A stretch of DNA of 64,000 nt. It comes from Macrobrachium rosenbergii. Lineage: Eukaryota > Arthropoda > Malacostraca > Decapoda > Palaemonidae. The translations under genes and the position numbers were made by a program. The notes under the pieces were generated by a model. The model searched no databases and had not been told where the DNA came from. It saw only the letters and a list, made by a program, of their open reading frames with translations. Shown here piece after piece: positions 37,475 to 48,825 of this stretch; positions within the stretch are counted from its first letter, which is position 1; every line of letters begins with the position of its first letter. The DNA lies in assembly GCF_040412425.1 (NCBI RefSeq), contig NC_089777.1, forward strand, positions 29,629,037-29,693,036, written 5' to 3'.

Positions 37475-38835
37475 ACCCATGCTGCAAACCTAGCTGGGAA
37501 AGCAGAATGTTGCAAGACCAGTACAGAAAAGGAAATTGAAAAGTAAAGAATATACTAAGAAAAAATATAGTGGGGAAAAACAAATAAGATAGTTAAAAAA
37601 CAAATTGATATATAAAAAAGCGGGATAAAAAAGATAAACAATACATATAAGATTACGTGGTAATCATGTCAGCCTGCTAAATAACAAAGCCAAGGTTGAA
37701 GTTTCGAAGTTCCAGCAATTCAACTGCAGGATTAGGAGATCATTTCAATATTTAAAAAACTGTATATTTAGTACTATACTGTGGGTGATATAGTCTGGGA
37801 AGATCTGCATGCAAGGGAGGATCATAATTGTGAAATATTTTTTACGGCATGCGCAGTGAATTAAGTGAACGACGGCACCAAAGATTATTACCGAGATCAA
37901 GAATAAGTAATTTAACAGAGCTCAAGTCTTTGTCGAGCGGTTTAAGATGCAAGAAGCTGCTAGAGACCAAAGAGAGGGACAATAACTAAACAATGAAGAA
38001 TATGAGAATCAGCACATGTCCCCAGGATAGACAGGTCTCATAAAATCTCGAAAGACTTTCTCAATAAATCAGTATTTTGCTCAGCTGAAGAAGATATAAA
38101 CCGAATGTGTTTCTCCACAGTGAAGATGGAATAAAAAATCACACCTATATTTTTAAATGAGTTGCATGTAGATGTAGAGACACTGCCAATGAAAAAAGTG
38201 TCGGCGGTGGAACCCAACATCCCAGACCTGCTAACAGTCATGCTTTGAGTTTTGTTAAGGTTTAACGTCATTCTCCACAGCCCTCACTGAACACTAAGCT
38301 AAATCTCAGTTAAGAGATTCAGTAACCTCAGGGCTATACTCAGGAAATGGGATCAAGGCAAAGAGAGTAGTATCATCTGCATAAGCAAAAAGCTTGTTTT
38401 CAAAGCCAAACAAAGTAATAGACCAGAACTCTTCCCTGGGGAACACCAGAGATTACATTCCTGTAGTCTGGAACTACTCTGCAGCCTATCAGTTAAAAAT
38501 TCAATAAGAATAATAAGACATGGTCCACAAACTCCAGCCTGTCTTAAGTTTAAAAACAAGCACCTCATGAATAACACGGTCGAAAGCAGCATCAACAACA
38601 ATCACCTCATGATCAGATCATCAGAATCTAGGGATTTTTGCATAAAACTGGACATTGAAAGAAGAGCATCACAAGCACCCTGGACCTTGCAAAAGTCAAA
38701 CTACAAAACAGGAAACCTATGGTTGCTTTCGGCATAGGCAGACGTTCAAAAACTTAAGGTGATGTGCGAGTTTTAGAAACTAGGCAATAATTAGCAAGGC
38801 TAGAGGTACTCCAACCATATTTATCTAATGGAGTA
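37474..38835 (-). pseudogene. Decayed jockey/CR1-like LINE reverse transcriptase
   Basis: On the minus strand, in order: LRQAGVCGP and EFLTDR (~38460-38560); GVPQGRVL (~38425-38450); an intact YADD box in NKLFAYADDTTLFALI at 38353-38399 (YADD at 38372-38383); LNLNKTQSMTVSRSG and FKNIGVIFYS..FTVEKHIR (38090-38270), the standard post-YADD blocks; then LFGL/SLWSLAAS near 37950 and a C-terminal zone to ~37700. Several frameshifts and stops separate the blocks. A 3' UTR (CAAACCTAGCTGGGAAAGCA) leads to (AAT)n at 37405-37473. The endonuclease is missing, so the copy is 5'-truncated. Confidence 0.78.
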
Positions 38836-38846
38836 ACTACCAGTTT

Positions 38847-38876
38847 TTAAACTAAGATATACTTAACTTTTTTTTC
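38847..38876 (+). mobile_element. Tiny 3' fragment of the tRNA-type SINE
   Basis: TAAACTAAGATATACTTAAC followed by a T run equals the last ~30 bp of the SINE; the rest is absent. Confidence 0.6.
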
Positions 38877-39012
38877 TAACATGTTTAAACCTAGCCCCTT
38901 CTGGCTAACTTACGAAAAACAGGTGGAAACTCTAAAGCTAAATAATCGAAATTTTTCACGGAGAACATAACGAAAATGCCATTTGGGTCCACACCTCCAT
39001 AAAGGCCGCCAC

Positions 39013-39597
39013 TGACGCTCAGTTATACCTGCGCAATTATGCCTGTGCAGGCAAAACTGAACGTTATTGGGTTCAGTTTTGCCCGCACAGGCCGACTGTG
39101 CAGGCTTAACTGCGCAGGTATAGCTGAGCCTTAGTGGGTTCAGTTTTGCTTGCACAGTCCGACTGGCAGGCATAACTGCGCAGGTATAATGAACGTTTAG
39201 TGGGTTCAGTTTTGCCTGCACAGGCCAACTGTGCAGGCATAACTGCGCAGGTATAACTGAGCCTTAGTGGGTTCAGTTTTGCCTGAACAGTCCGACTGGC
39301 AGGCATAACTGTGCAGGTATAACTGAGCCTTAGTGGGGTCAGTTTTCCCTGCACAGGCTGACTGGCAGGCATTACTGCACAGGTATAACTGAACATTAGT
39401 GGGTTCAGTTTTGCCTGCATAGGCCGACTGTGCAGGCATAACTACGCAGGTATAAACTGAACATTAGTGGGTTCAGTTTTGCCCGCACAGGCTAACTGTG
39501 CAGGCATAACTGTACAGGTATAACTGAGCCTTAGTGGGTTCAGTTTTCCCTGTACAGGCCAACTGTGCAGGCATAACTGTGCAGGTATAACTGAGCT
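39013..39597. repeat. 67-bp palindromic minisatellite, about 9 copies
   Basis: Each ~67-bp unit contains a perfect hairpin, TGCCTGCACAG-GCCAA-CTGTGCAGGCA, in its intact form, plus GCGCAGGTATAACTGAG and TTAGTGGGTTCAGTTT. Some units have the shortened GTCCGACTGGCAGGC. The array begins with an inverted partial unit (CTCAGTTATACCTGCGCA) that mirrors its right end (CAGGTATAACTGAG), giving ~38-bp terminal inverted repeats. The minus-strand ORFs across it (39106-39439) are artefacts. Confidence 0.88.
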
Positions 39598-40314
39598 AAG
39601 CTCGTCTGGCTTCAGGAAACAGGAGTGAAATATAATGAGCTTCTCATTGTTCTGCTTTCCATAACATTAGGCTACATGAAGAATAGGTGCAGATGAGAGT
39701 ATCCCACATTTATGTTGCTGAGTTGTACTAAAAATAGTTTCTGTTAGGGATGTTTTCTGTTCCAGCTGAAGCGTAAAACTGTCTGAGGCTTATCTCTCAG
39801 TTGGGTATGATTGTTCCAAGTTAAGTCAGATCTATTATTACACAAGGATTATAAGATTAGATTGTTTTATTATAATGATACGACAAACGAGGAGGGACTT
39901 GTCTGTTTATTGCAGCGGTAAAATTATCACTTAAACGACCAAAATGCCGAACTTCTTTATACAACTGTGACCAGTTCAGACGTGAAGGATCACTCAAATT
40001 CCAGTTTTACTCATTTCAAAAAAGTTGAATCGTGATCAGAAATCCTAATTAGAGAACCCACAATTTTCCATCTTGACATATGCAGTCTGTATGCTTGATG
40101 AGCTAGTAATTTTTTTTAAGAAACAGTCGTCTTAGAAGTTTGAAAGTAATGGGTTAAAAGTATGTGATACACATAAACCCAGAGAATGCTTGCGCTTGAA
40201 TTGAGAAAGATACAACAATAGTGTGGTGAGTGTGTTTAGGATATACTGGGCAGAGCGTAACCTGTGAAGAGTGATTAATGATCACGAGGAATTAAAGCAT
40301 GTTGGAGCATATAA
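39598..40314. other. No gene recognised
   Basis: Unique AT-rich sequence between the palindromic minisatellite and hairpin element E. Confidence 0.4.
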
Positions 40315-40688
40315 CTAGTAAAAAATGCGCCCAAGTTTGTTCAGCGCAATCGAGTCTTCTGTACAGCGTATAATCAAGGCCACCGAAAATAGATTTATCT
40401 TTCGGTGGTTGCGGTATAATGTTGTATGAGCCGCGGCCCATGAATCTTTAACCACGACCCGGTGGTGGCATGTCCTATATCATTGCCGGATGCACGATCA
40501 TGGCTAACTTTAACCTTGAATAAAATAAAAATTACTTAGGCCCGAGGGCTGCAATTTCATATGTTTGATGATTGGAGGGTGGATGGTCAACATACCAATT
40601 TGCAGCCCTCTAATCTCAGTAGTTTTAAAGATCTGAGGGCGGACGGACAGACAAAGCCGACGCAATAGTTTTCTTTTACAGAAAACTA
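40315..40688 (-). mobile_element. Hairpin-rich element, copy E
   Basis: Minus-strand copy from CTAGTAAAAAATGCGCCC (3' end) to TTTTACAGAAAACTA (5' end). The short 3' hairpin is degraded (GCGCCCAAGTTTGTTCAGCGC) and the CTGTCC track is shortened. On the element strand it ends in TTTTTTACTAG. Confidence 0.85.
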
Positions 40689-40734
40689 AAAGAGAAAGCG
40701 ACTGGGTTGGTGTAAAAATGAGTCTGGAATAAGG

Positions 40735-41140
40735 GTGTCTCTGTGGTTATACATTTCTGAAAATTCAGGAAATACAGGTACATGGTTGTGGAATATAAAA
40801 TCAGTCAGGTTACGGATGATAAATGTAAAATGAAACTAAAGAGATGGTGCAAGATTAGAGAAAGAATCTGAACGTCTTCGAAAGGAGAAATTACAAGTAA
40901 ATGTTATCCAGAGTAACGTTGTGAGAACATTTGAAAACCATGGAAGGTGGAACAGTAATTGTTGGAATAATCGATGTTAGAATATAGGTACCTGCAAGCC
41001 AATGTAACTAATGAAGGTAGGAAGAGAAGAGAAAGAAGAGGTGACCCAGAGAATAGGTAAACAAAAGATGAGCTCAAGTTGAAATTTAAAAAGATATTAT
41101 TAAGCCTACCACCTGGAAGCGAAGCGTGTGTGGTGCATGT
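40735..41140 (+). pseudogene. Possible RTE-like LINE linker remnant
   Basis: A plus frame reads VVEYKISQVTDDKCKMKLKR and then WCKIRERI, interrupted by stops. This resembles the charged region after the endonuclease in RTE-like elements. No catalytic motif is visible. The segment is A/G-rich on the plus strand like the LINE at 49700-51060. Confidence 0.28.
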
Positions 41141-41446
41141 AATTTTTACAGTGGGAGCTATGGAGATGGAATTATTGTCTGTGTATAGCATTTGTGGAGT
41201 AAGATGAAATATACACTTTCCCATAAGTAAAAAAAAAAAAACAGAGGTAAGCATTTTGAAGTTGTGTGATCAAATGAGGAGAAAGAGGAGTTGAAACAGA
41301 ATGGTCTTATTCTCCAGAAAGTACGAGAACTTATGCATATATGGTGCAAGAGCTTCAAGGGTGGGTGATAAACGTTGTGTAGGTATATTAGGCGACAGCT
41401 GATGTGCACTTTTGAATTTTTTTCTGGGAAATGGCTTAAAGGTAAT

Positions 41447-41696
<250 letters not shown>

Positions 41697-42249
41697 AAAC
41701 CTGATAAGTTTGATAATTCAAACTTAATATTAACTAAACTTAAGCTGTAAAAGGTTTTGATTTTTATTAGCCAGAATAATTGCCTTTATTCCAATCTTTA
41801 TTCAACTTAGAACTGCAAATAAAATCTACCTGTGCATTTGCTGGAAAAGTTAAAATTTTTAGGAGATAATTTACGCCCACGCAACGCAGTTGCAATGAAA
41901 AATAAATTCCATTTTTTTCATTCATGGGTTTTAAAAAGGTTTTTTTAACCTTTGCTTAACTTGACCAGAAGAAGCATTCTCTCTTTTGGGTGTGTTTACC
42001 TCGACTTCCGTTCCTTATCGATCGGGAAAACCGACAGAGAGAACAAGTGGCCGTTTTCTGTGTAAGTTCGTAGGAATAACTAACTCTTGTAATGCCAGCA
42101 GCTAAAACTCATCTCCACTAGTCCTTATCTCCTTGCAGGGAAAACTGATAGTCAGTGCGTAGCTTCCTGAAAATACGCCGAATTCAGTGGCCAATGACTC
42201 ACGGCAACGTGTTCTAAGATAAGTCATCATTTATGCACGTGATATGAAT

Positions 42250-42586
42250 AATCGATCTGTGCTTTCACTGACAGAGAGACTTCACCTGCTGACACCACTG
42301 CAATGTAAATATACATGTTTTTGGCGGTTCTTTTCTGTGCTCTAAATAACGTATTAATGAATAGTGTAAACTCGAATGCCGGCAACGTTCCACACGTCTA
42401 TCCAGAAGCTTCAGCGAGTTCTGTTGGGTCGTCCGAGTTTGCGTGGAAAACGCTATCGTCATTCACCCGCCATCCCCGGCCGACCAGTCCTCCCACCAAC
42501 ACAAGGCGCTCAGTAGCCACCCGAGGCTGAGGCTGCTTCAGCTCAAGACACCGACGTTGCTGCCGAACGTAGCTCAAGTGAGTCAA
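42250..42586 (+). other. GC-richer upstream/5' UTR region of the SLC5 exon
   Basis: This stretch has clearly more G+C and CpG than its surroundings and no microsatellite. It carries an upstream ATG frame (42315-42530, 71 codons, S/P/T-rich) that does not resemble a known protein. It is best read as promoter or 5' leader of the exon at 42626; transcript ends are not determinable here. Confidence 0.35.
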
Positions 42587-42628
42587 GTCAGTCATCAGTG
42601 CAACGCTTTACGTGTGTGAGAGAAGATG
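42587..42628 (+). promoter_or_regulatory. Possible arthropod initiator plus DPE at the SLC5 exon
   Basis: Two TCAGT initiator-like motifs lie just upstream of the ATG, with their A at 42590 and 42597. For the second, positions +28 to +32 read AGATG, which fits the arthropod downstream promoter element RGWYV and overlaps the start codon. No TATA box is seen at the expected distance. If used, the 5' UTR would be about 29 nt. The motifs are short, and the GC-rich stretch 42380-42590 could equally be a longer 5' UTR. Confidence 0.25.
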
Positions 42629-42766
42629 CCTACGGAGAGGTTGCAGATCACCGTCTCCGACGATGAGGCGGCCGATGACGGACTGGTTGGAAATACCATG
42701 CTCTCTGTGTGGGACATAGTCAGCGTGGCGATATATTTCATTCTAGTGATGGGCACCGGCTTATAT
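42626..42766 (+). CDS. First coding exon of a probable SLC5-family sodium/solute symporter (partial)
   Basis: The exon holds 47 codons from an ATG with A at -3 (GAGAAGATGC) to a phase-0 splice donor, TTATAT|GTGAGT. Residues 1-27 are polar and acidic (SDDEAADD at 11-18), as expected for an extracellular N-terminus. Residues 28-47 (VWDIVSVAIYFILVMGTGLY) form one hydrophobic helix. The pattern LSVxDI...YFxLV...GLY is that of membrane segment 1 in the SGLT/SMIT branch of the SLC5 (SSF) family, which couples Na+ entry to uptake of sugars, inositol or similar solutes at the plasma membrane. The frame stays open to 42883, but after the donor it no longer resembles the family, so I treat that part as intron. 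The family's next block (GYFLAGR and the Na+-site helices) is not visible downstream. Substrate and subfamily cannot be decided from one helix; another SSF-type carrier is possible. Confidence 0.62.
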
Positions 42767-43687
42767 GTGAGTAAACCTTTCATGTATTCTAAGCGTTGTT
42801 GCATCATAGCCACAACACAGGTAGTCCTGTTGCTCTCAACCGTCTGCTTCCTCGCTGTCGAGGAACACGGCCCGGTGCTGTAGAAACACGAGGAATAACG
42901 TAAATGACGAGCGCCATGTTAGTCTCGGCTTGGTTGGAGAGGCAGAAGGTTCACGTGGGGGAAACTGACGCAATATGAGAGTAGTGGGTGGCCGTGAGTG
43001 CCGCTTAAGAGGGGAGGGCGTTGCATAGAGTGCCGGTCCTTGTGTGGGTGCCACGATTTCGCTGAGGAGTAGTGAATGGCGGGCTGTTCCCGGAAAACGA
43101 GCCTAATCTCAAACATGTTGGGCAGAAAGTTGCATTCGTGTGTAAGAATAGGCAAGTCTGCTCGCGAGAGCGTAGTAAAATAGCGTAGTGTGCAAATTTG
43201 TAGTCTGAGTAGATTGATTATCCTTGTGAGTAACGTAATTGACGAGAATAATTTAGGTAACTTTAGTAGTTTTTGTGATAGTAACAAAAGTTTATCACAG
43301 TTGGTAATTATATTTCTCAAATGTTTAACATTTAGGTAACGAAGGTTTTTACAACTGCGTAAAGGGAAGTATTTGATGGTGCTGTAGTAAACACAGTTTT
43401 AAGCAGTGGTCGGAAGTAAATACTATATACTGTGCTATAAGTAGTTAAGCATAATTTCGTAATTATTTTTTGTATTATTTTTAATATCGATGATTGGAAT
43501 GTTTTTCTTTTAATTTTCAAATTATTTTAACATAGTGTCTTCATATAATTGCTTTTGTCCTTGAACAAAGAATAGAAAAATTAAGTAACAGAGTCCAAAC
43601 ATCAGAACAAACTGTTTATTTGTAAATATGACATCTAATCAGCAAAGGTTTTACGTACGTTACTGATAATGTAAACTACCGAAAGCA

Positions 43688-43737
<50 letters not shown>

Positions 43738-43867
43738 TGTATATATATACACACATTAGCTTTCTTAACCAATCCAGTCATTACTTTTCTTGTAACTAAT
43801 AGGAAGTGCATTTAATAGTCGATCTGTTAACTCAGGTCCAAATAAAAAAGTATACTGTATGGCTAGT

Positions 43868-43940
<73 letters not shown>

Positions 43941-44880
43941 GTGCCCTGTTTCTTTCCTCTTTATTAGGGCATGACACAAAGGTAACGTGTCCGGAAGGTG
44001 GCGTGTGGTAATTAGTTAGGTAGGAACAAGTGATTACTTAAAACAAATTACTTAAATTCCAAAAGACTTAAGGTTAGGAGGAAAATGATTAATTGTTCCC
44101 GTTCCTGGTTTATTTCGCACTTCTTGTCTTACAGTTTCCACCTTATAGTTTCTTAACTGGTTCGAGACTTTGAATATTGGTTTGAGAGACTTAACGCGTT
44201 TGATTTAGGAGACTAATGTTCTGAGTCAATCACGCACTACACACTTCTACTCTTTCTATCTTTCGGTTCCTTTTCTGCTTCCCCTCACTTTGGAACTCTT
44301 TTCTGCTCTTTTTACTACGCCTGCCACTCTTTCTGTCCCTCTTTCCATTCTGTCCTTTTCTGTGTTTCTCCTTATTTTTCCCTTGGGTCAACCATGACGT
44401 CATATTCGGGGCAGGCATATACTTCGTTTCCGAGGCACCTCTTCCACTTGCTTCATTCCAACTCTTGGAGGTGCGTTTTAAGGAATTCCTGTTGATTACT
44501 GGGTACCGACACCTTGTAGGACGTCTTTAGGTCTCTGGCATTGATGGCCTTCGATTGGCCAAATCAACTAGGCCTGACCTGTGGGAGTGGCTTATTTCTT
44601 TGGACTCTCCTTTGAAGGCACGAGGCAGCGGGGTCGGTTGAGGGGTGTCTTCCCACGTTCTGCTTCCCAGCTGTCCCCTCGAAGGACTCCTCTGTTTCGG
44701 CCAGATGCGACTTCTCTTAGCACCTCGTTAGTTCTTGTGTGTTCTTGAAGCTGTGGTTGGCGACTTGTTATGACAGGAGGAAAGGTTTGTGTGAGTTTAT
44801 GGTCCTTTTTACAGACCCAATGGAAATGTGATATTTCCACTTCGAAAAAAATAAGTTTCTCTGTTCTATCAATACATAAG
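42767..44880 (+). other. Start of presumed first intron of the SLC5 gene
   Basis: Begins with the donor GTGAGT at 42767. Holds AT-rich unique sequence and two (TA)n tracts (43690-43737 and 43870-43938). I see no coding exon on either strand. The next SLC5 exon is not found before the window ends, so the intron would exceed 21 kb if the gene call is right. Confidence 0.4.
43690..43938. repeat. Two (TA)n microsatellites
   Basis: TA tracts at 43690-43737 (followed by CTGTATATATACACAC) and 43870-43938, with unique sequence between. Confidence 0.95.
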
Positions 44881-44887
44881 TACACAT

Positions 44888-44964
44888 ATGTATATATATA
44901 TATATATATACATACATATGTATGTATATATATGTATATATAAATATATATATATAATATATAT

Positions 44965-45023
<59 letters not shown>

Positions 45024-45140
45024 TTTCTGATATATGAACTAACGGTTCTGATACACATACACACATCACACACACATATACATATGTACACTTACATACA
45101 TACGTACATACATGCATACATACATACATACATACATAGT
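44888..45140. repeat. (TA)n and (CATA)n microsatellite cluster
   Basis: Interrupted TA at 44888-45019, CA/TACA at 45052-45080, CATA at 45094-45138. Confidence 0.9.
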
Positions 45141-45770
45141 TCCTTTTATACAGGCACGGTAAACCTTTATATGAATGGTATAGAGTGTTTAGTATGCAGT
45201 AAAATAACAAAATTTCGTTTTTCCAGTTGGATTCTAGGGTAGTACGTAGCATACAGTTGCATTACGGCGCAATCAGCCCAGAACTGTAGATTGATAGCTT
45301 TTCAACGTTTTTAAAAGTAGCCGAAGATGACGTTGCTTGGTCATATTGTGGCCACCTCAGGGATACCAAATTATGCTGTTAGTAAAATTTTCCTCCTAAG
45401 GTCCTGGGGTATCCGTCTGGTGCCGTGATGAACGTCCGATAAACAGGCCGCAGGAATTTTAACTGGTTACGCGTTCATGGGCAAGAGCCCGTGCCAGCAC
45501 AAGGCTGGCTCTATCTGTAACGAACGAGCTTGAATTCTGGCCAATCGTAAGACCAGGTCGACCTAGGCAACACCATATAGCTCGTGGAATTATTAATCTA
45601 ACCAATCAGAGTGATATCATTATAAGCCTATGTTTTTATTTAAAAGTATTCTTTCAACAAATGGGAACTTTCGCTCATCGTCCACTATGTATTTTCAATG
45701 TTACTTTAGGGGTGGGGGTTGCTCCCCCCTCTTAAGGTCAGGGCACTGCACCCAAGTAAGTTAGCCCAGT
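45141..45770. other. No gene recognised
   Basis: Contains a moderately GC-rich 45400-45570 segment (GCAAGAGCCCGTGCCAGCAC). Possibly an old repeat; unassigned. Confidence 0.35.
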
Positions 45771-46076
45771 AAGGGGGTAGTGCCGTCAGTGAACCTCATG
45801 TGGTGCACTGTAGGCATTACTTAAGGCTCTGTGCAGCGTCCCTTTGGCCCCTAGCTGCATCCTCTTTCGTTCCTTTTACTGTACCTTCGTTCATATTCTC
45901 TTTCTTCCATCTTACTGTCCACCCTCTTCTGACAATTGATTCATAGTGCAACTTTGAGGTTTTCCTCCTGTTACACCTTTCAAACGTTTTCACTGTCAAT
46001 TTCCGTTTCAGTGCTGAATGGCCTTAGTTGCCCCAGTGTTTGACACGTATTCCTAAAATCTATAAATCAGTCAACC
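45771..46076 (+). repeat. SINE-like dispersed repeat, copy 2
   Basis: Collinear with 852-1170 over its whole length with scattered substitutions (for example GTGAACCTCATGTGGTGCAC and GGCCTTAGTTGCCCCAGTG). It ends in AATCTATAAATCAGTCAACC, so the TTCAA tail has decayed. Lies in the presumed SLC5 intron. Confidence 0.7.
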
Positions 46077-47197
46077 AAGTAAAGTTAGGTTAGGATGTAT
46101 CTCTGCTTGAAATATGCCTTTGATATGCTTTCAGGCTGTCCCCAGTAACTTGTTTCCAGGCTTGAGCAAAAACCCAAACCCGTCAGTCTACATGCATAAG
46201 CAATTGTCTAATTTGTAGAATGTAGGGACAGAGTAAATGATTCAGTATACAGTATACACTGTAAGGTAAGGTTAGGTCAGGAACACGTACTCAATATTTT
46301 ACGTATTATATGGAGAAGTTGTATCCATGGCCAGCCCATGTGTCCGAACATATATTTTACCATCGACGTATATGCATCTGCGAATGTCAAGTATGTAGAA
46401 ATGATGGACGAAGTCCAGAAAACATGCCTTTATCATATAATTAAAAGTACCTATTAACAACTAAAACATAAAGATACACTTACGTGACTTTTTAAAGGAT
46501 TTCTCGCGATCTGACATACTGTCCCAGTGTCCTACATTGGTACCACCCTGATTGACAAACGTGCTTTTATGAGATTAAATGATTTAGACTGTCCCAGTGT
46601 TCTACAAATCTGATCCTACAGGATATTTGTAGGCCGATAGATGTAAGTTTTTGTTTGAATACGTATAGCCTCACTTCTTGATGTTATAAAAAAATCCTAA
46701 CAGCACATTTTCGGCATAATTTTAACTTACAAACATGCATATATCTGATAATTTAGATTGTACTTGTGTTCACCAAACTTAACCACTGCGTATAAATGTT
46801 AGTTGATGGGTGTAACTTTCCTTTTGAACATGACCTGGCCTTGGTTACAACTTCTTGTTGCCTGCTTAAAAGCTATCAGACAATTCAGCATGGATATATT
46901 CTAACCTAACCTAGATCCAGGGCGTCTTGCCCTGACCTAGCTGGGAAAACTCCCTTTGCCCCCCTCCCCCCTGGTCCCCTTTAAAATTAAACTAGGAAAA
47001 ATACAAAGAAAGTAGACTGATGGGTGGAGCACTTGGACTGGCTCAGGCTACCCTGTATCGATAGCTCGTAAAAATCCTGGCGTATATCACCGTGCTTGCT
47101 TAAGGAAAAAACAGGTTCATTCCTTATGTTATTCAGAGACGTTTAAGGCAAACTCTTCTTGCTCCAACGTCTTTTGCTTTTTCCAACGTCTTTTCGT
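46077..47197. other. No gene recognised; small duplication
   Basis: ACTGTCCCAGTGT-CTAC occurs twice ~67 bp apart (near 46520 and 46587). Short TTAGG-like runs (GTTAGGTTAGG at 46084, CTAACCTAACCTAG at 46901) are too short to be telomeric. A small hairpin, CAGGGCGTCTTGCCCTG, lies near 46919. Confidence 0.4.
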
Positions 47198-47335
47198 TTT
47201 TTAAGTATATCTTAGTTAACCAGACCACTGAGCTGGGCTCTCCTAGGGGGCCCGAAGGATTAGACTTATTTTTACGACTGGTTACCGCAACGGGACCTTA
47301 CTGACGAGAAATGAATTTCTAGCATCTTCATTGGA
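47198..47335 (-). mobile_element. Degraded tRNA-type SINE copy
   Basis: Matches the minus-strand SINE from its 3' end (TTAAGTATATCTTAGTTAAC) through GGCCCGAAGGATTAGACTTA and GCAACGGGACCT to GAGAAATGAATTTCT. Several internal deletions are evident and the tRNA head is gone. The sequence before it repeats CCAACGTCTTTT twice. Confidence 0.7.
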
Positions 47336-47937
47336 AGTGATAGGCAACAGCATGCCAGTCGAGTTTGTTCATCGTGGAAGTGCTTAGTGTCTGTTAGTGT
47401 CTTTAGTGTGGGAGACGTCTTTGACATAGGATATGCGACTTTTGAGTGGATGAATAAGTTTGCTTAATTCCAAAAATGCCTGAATTCATTTGATCGAAAA
47501 AGTCTTGGTTTTGTCGATGTTAGGGCCTACAGACAAATGATAATTCATTAAGTGTCACAATAATGACAGTCCAGTTTAACGGTGTGTGCTTCCATTATGG
47601 CGGTTGGAAAATGAAAGAACGAATGTTTTTGTACTGAAAAATCCCGTAGGCCAAGGCGTGACCCAGAACTCCTGTATACGACTGGCCGGGTTTAAAATTT
47701 GTTAAGCATTCAATCTTAGGAACTTCTGGACAGGTGCTCCTGGCCGCAGTTTACAGAGAATTGTGATTCAAGAAAATTCACTAGCCGCGGTAAAATTAGC
47801 ATTACCTGAATTGGCGGTAATTGACCGAGTAAAATCAGTAAGGCCCTGTCCCTACGGCACACTAACAACCACACAGTTATTATAATTGCTATGGTAATAC
47901 TCTGGTGGTTGATACTCAAGCCTGTCTTTTCTTAAGG

Positions 47938-48290
47938 CAGCGGTTCTCAACTCGTTTCAGGTCATGGACCACCAGCCCGGTAAGAACAATATTTTGGGCC
48001 ATTTATTTTTAGAGTAACGATAAATAAAATCCAGACAATAAACCTTTTGGGTTGAAATATGTTTTTGTTATACAAGAATTGCAGCCTGAAGATGGTCATT
48101 AAATTTTTTGTAACTCAGTTCTTTATCTGGGTAAAATTGTTCTTACTGCATTTGCAATCAATTAAAAAAATATATGTACCAATCACCACAATCTCCAGTT
48201 TATTAACAGTTATAGAATACGTCCGCTGAACCACCCAAAATGTAACCATGAATCACCAATGGTCCACGGATCACCAGTTGAGAACCATTG
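47938..48290. mobile_element. hAT-type MITE with 8-bp duplication (1)
   Basis: Terminal inverted repeats CAGCGGTTCTCAACTCG and AGTTGAGAACCATTG, continuing to TGGACCAC / GGTCCACGG. A perfect 8-bp target duplication, TCTTAAGG, lies at 47930-47937 and 48291-48298. CAGNGGTTCTCAA ends plus an 8-bp duplication define the hAT superfamily. The 353 bp are non-coding, so mobilisation needed a transposase in trans. Confidence 0.92.
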
Positions 48291-48741
48291 TCTTAAGGTA
48301 TATGAATGCGTCTTCACCGAGCAGTGACGTAAATTCTGGCATACACGTGTGTGTACGTCACTCTCGACCCGTTATCAGCAGAAAATACTTGAGAAGAGCA
48401 GACTGCTTTTTATCTCGGCATTCGTTGGTGCCCGTTTGACGAAAACATTTGAAAAATCGTTCTATCTCGGTGACTACTGAGTGAGCTTGTCGCGTCGGCT
48501 AGAAATGTAGATACTTAGTCATTCGAATATTTTGACCTGTTTAAGACTGTTGATGAAAGGCGCATCGGTTACAGCTACGGTGGTCGCAACCAAATCATTT
48601 GGGTTGGCACGGTGGGAGGAAGTTGTTTTGTTAAATTTTTCATTTATTGCCTTTTTAAGAACTGTAGGTTCTTGGTAAGTCAAGGTCGGCCATTCCAATA
48701 TGTCACGCGCATTCGTTCGCTCGGACAGAAATTTACGTGCG

Positions 48742-48744
<3 letters not shown>

Positions 48745-48823
<79 letters not shown>
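48745..48823. repeat. (CA)n microsatellite
   Basis: About 39 CA units with one CG interruption near 48771. Confidence 0.95.

Positions 48824-48825
<2 letters not shown>

Noticed and set aside
38910..39439. Minus-strand ORFs of up to 104 codons with Cys-containing repeats
   Set aside because: Pure read-through of the 67-bp palindromic minisatellite; the Cys pattern follows unit length, not a domain.
42315..42530. 71-codon ORF upstream of the SLC5 exon as a separate protein
   Set aside because: Low-complexity S/P/T-rich and in the likely 5' leader/promoter; at most an upstream ORF.
46084..46914. TTAGG/CCTAA runs as interstitial telomere
   Set aside because: Only two units each (GTTAGGTTAGG; CTAACCTAACCTAG), expected by chance.
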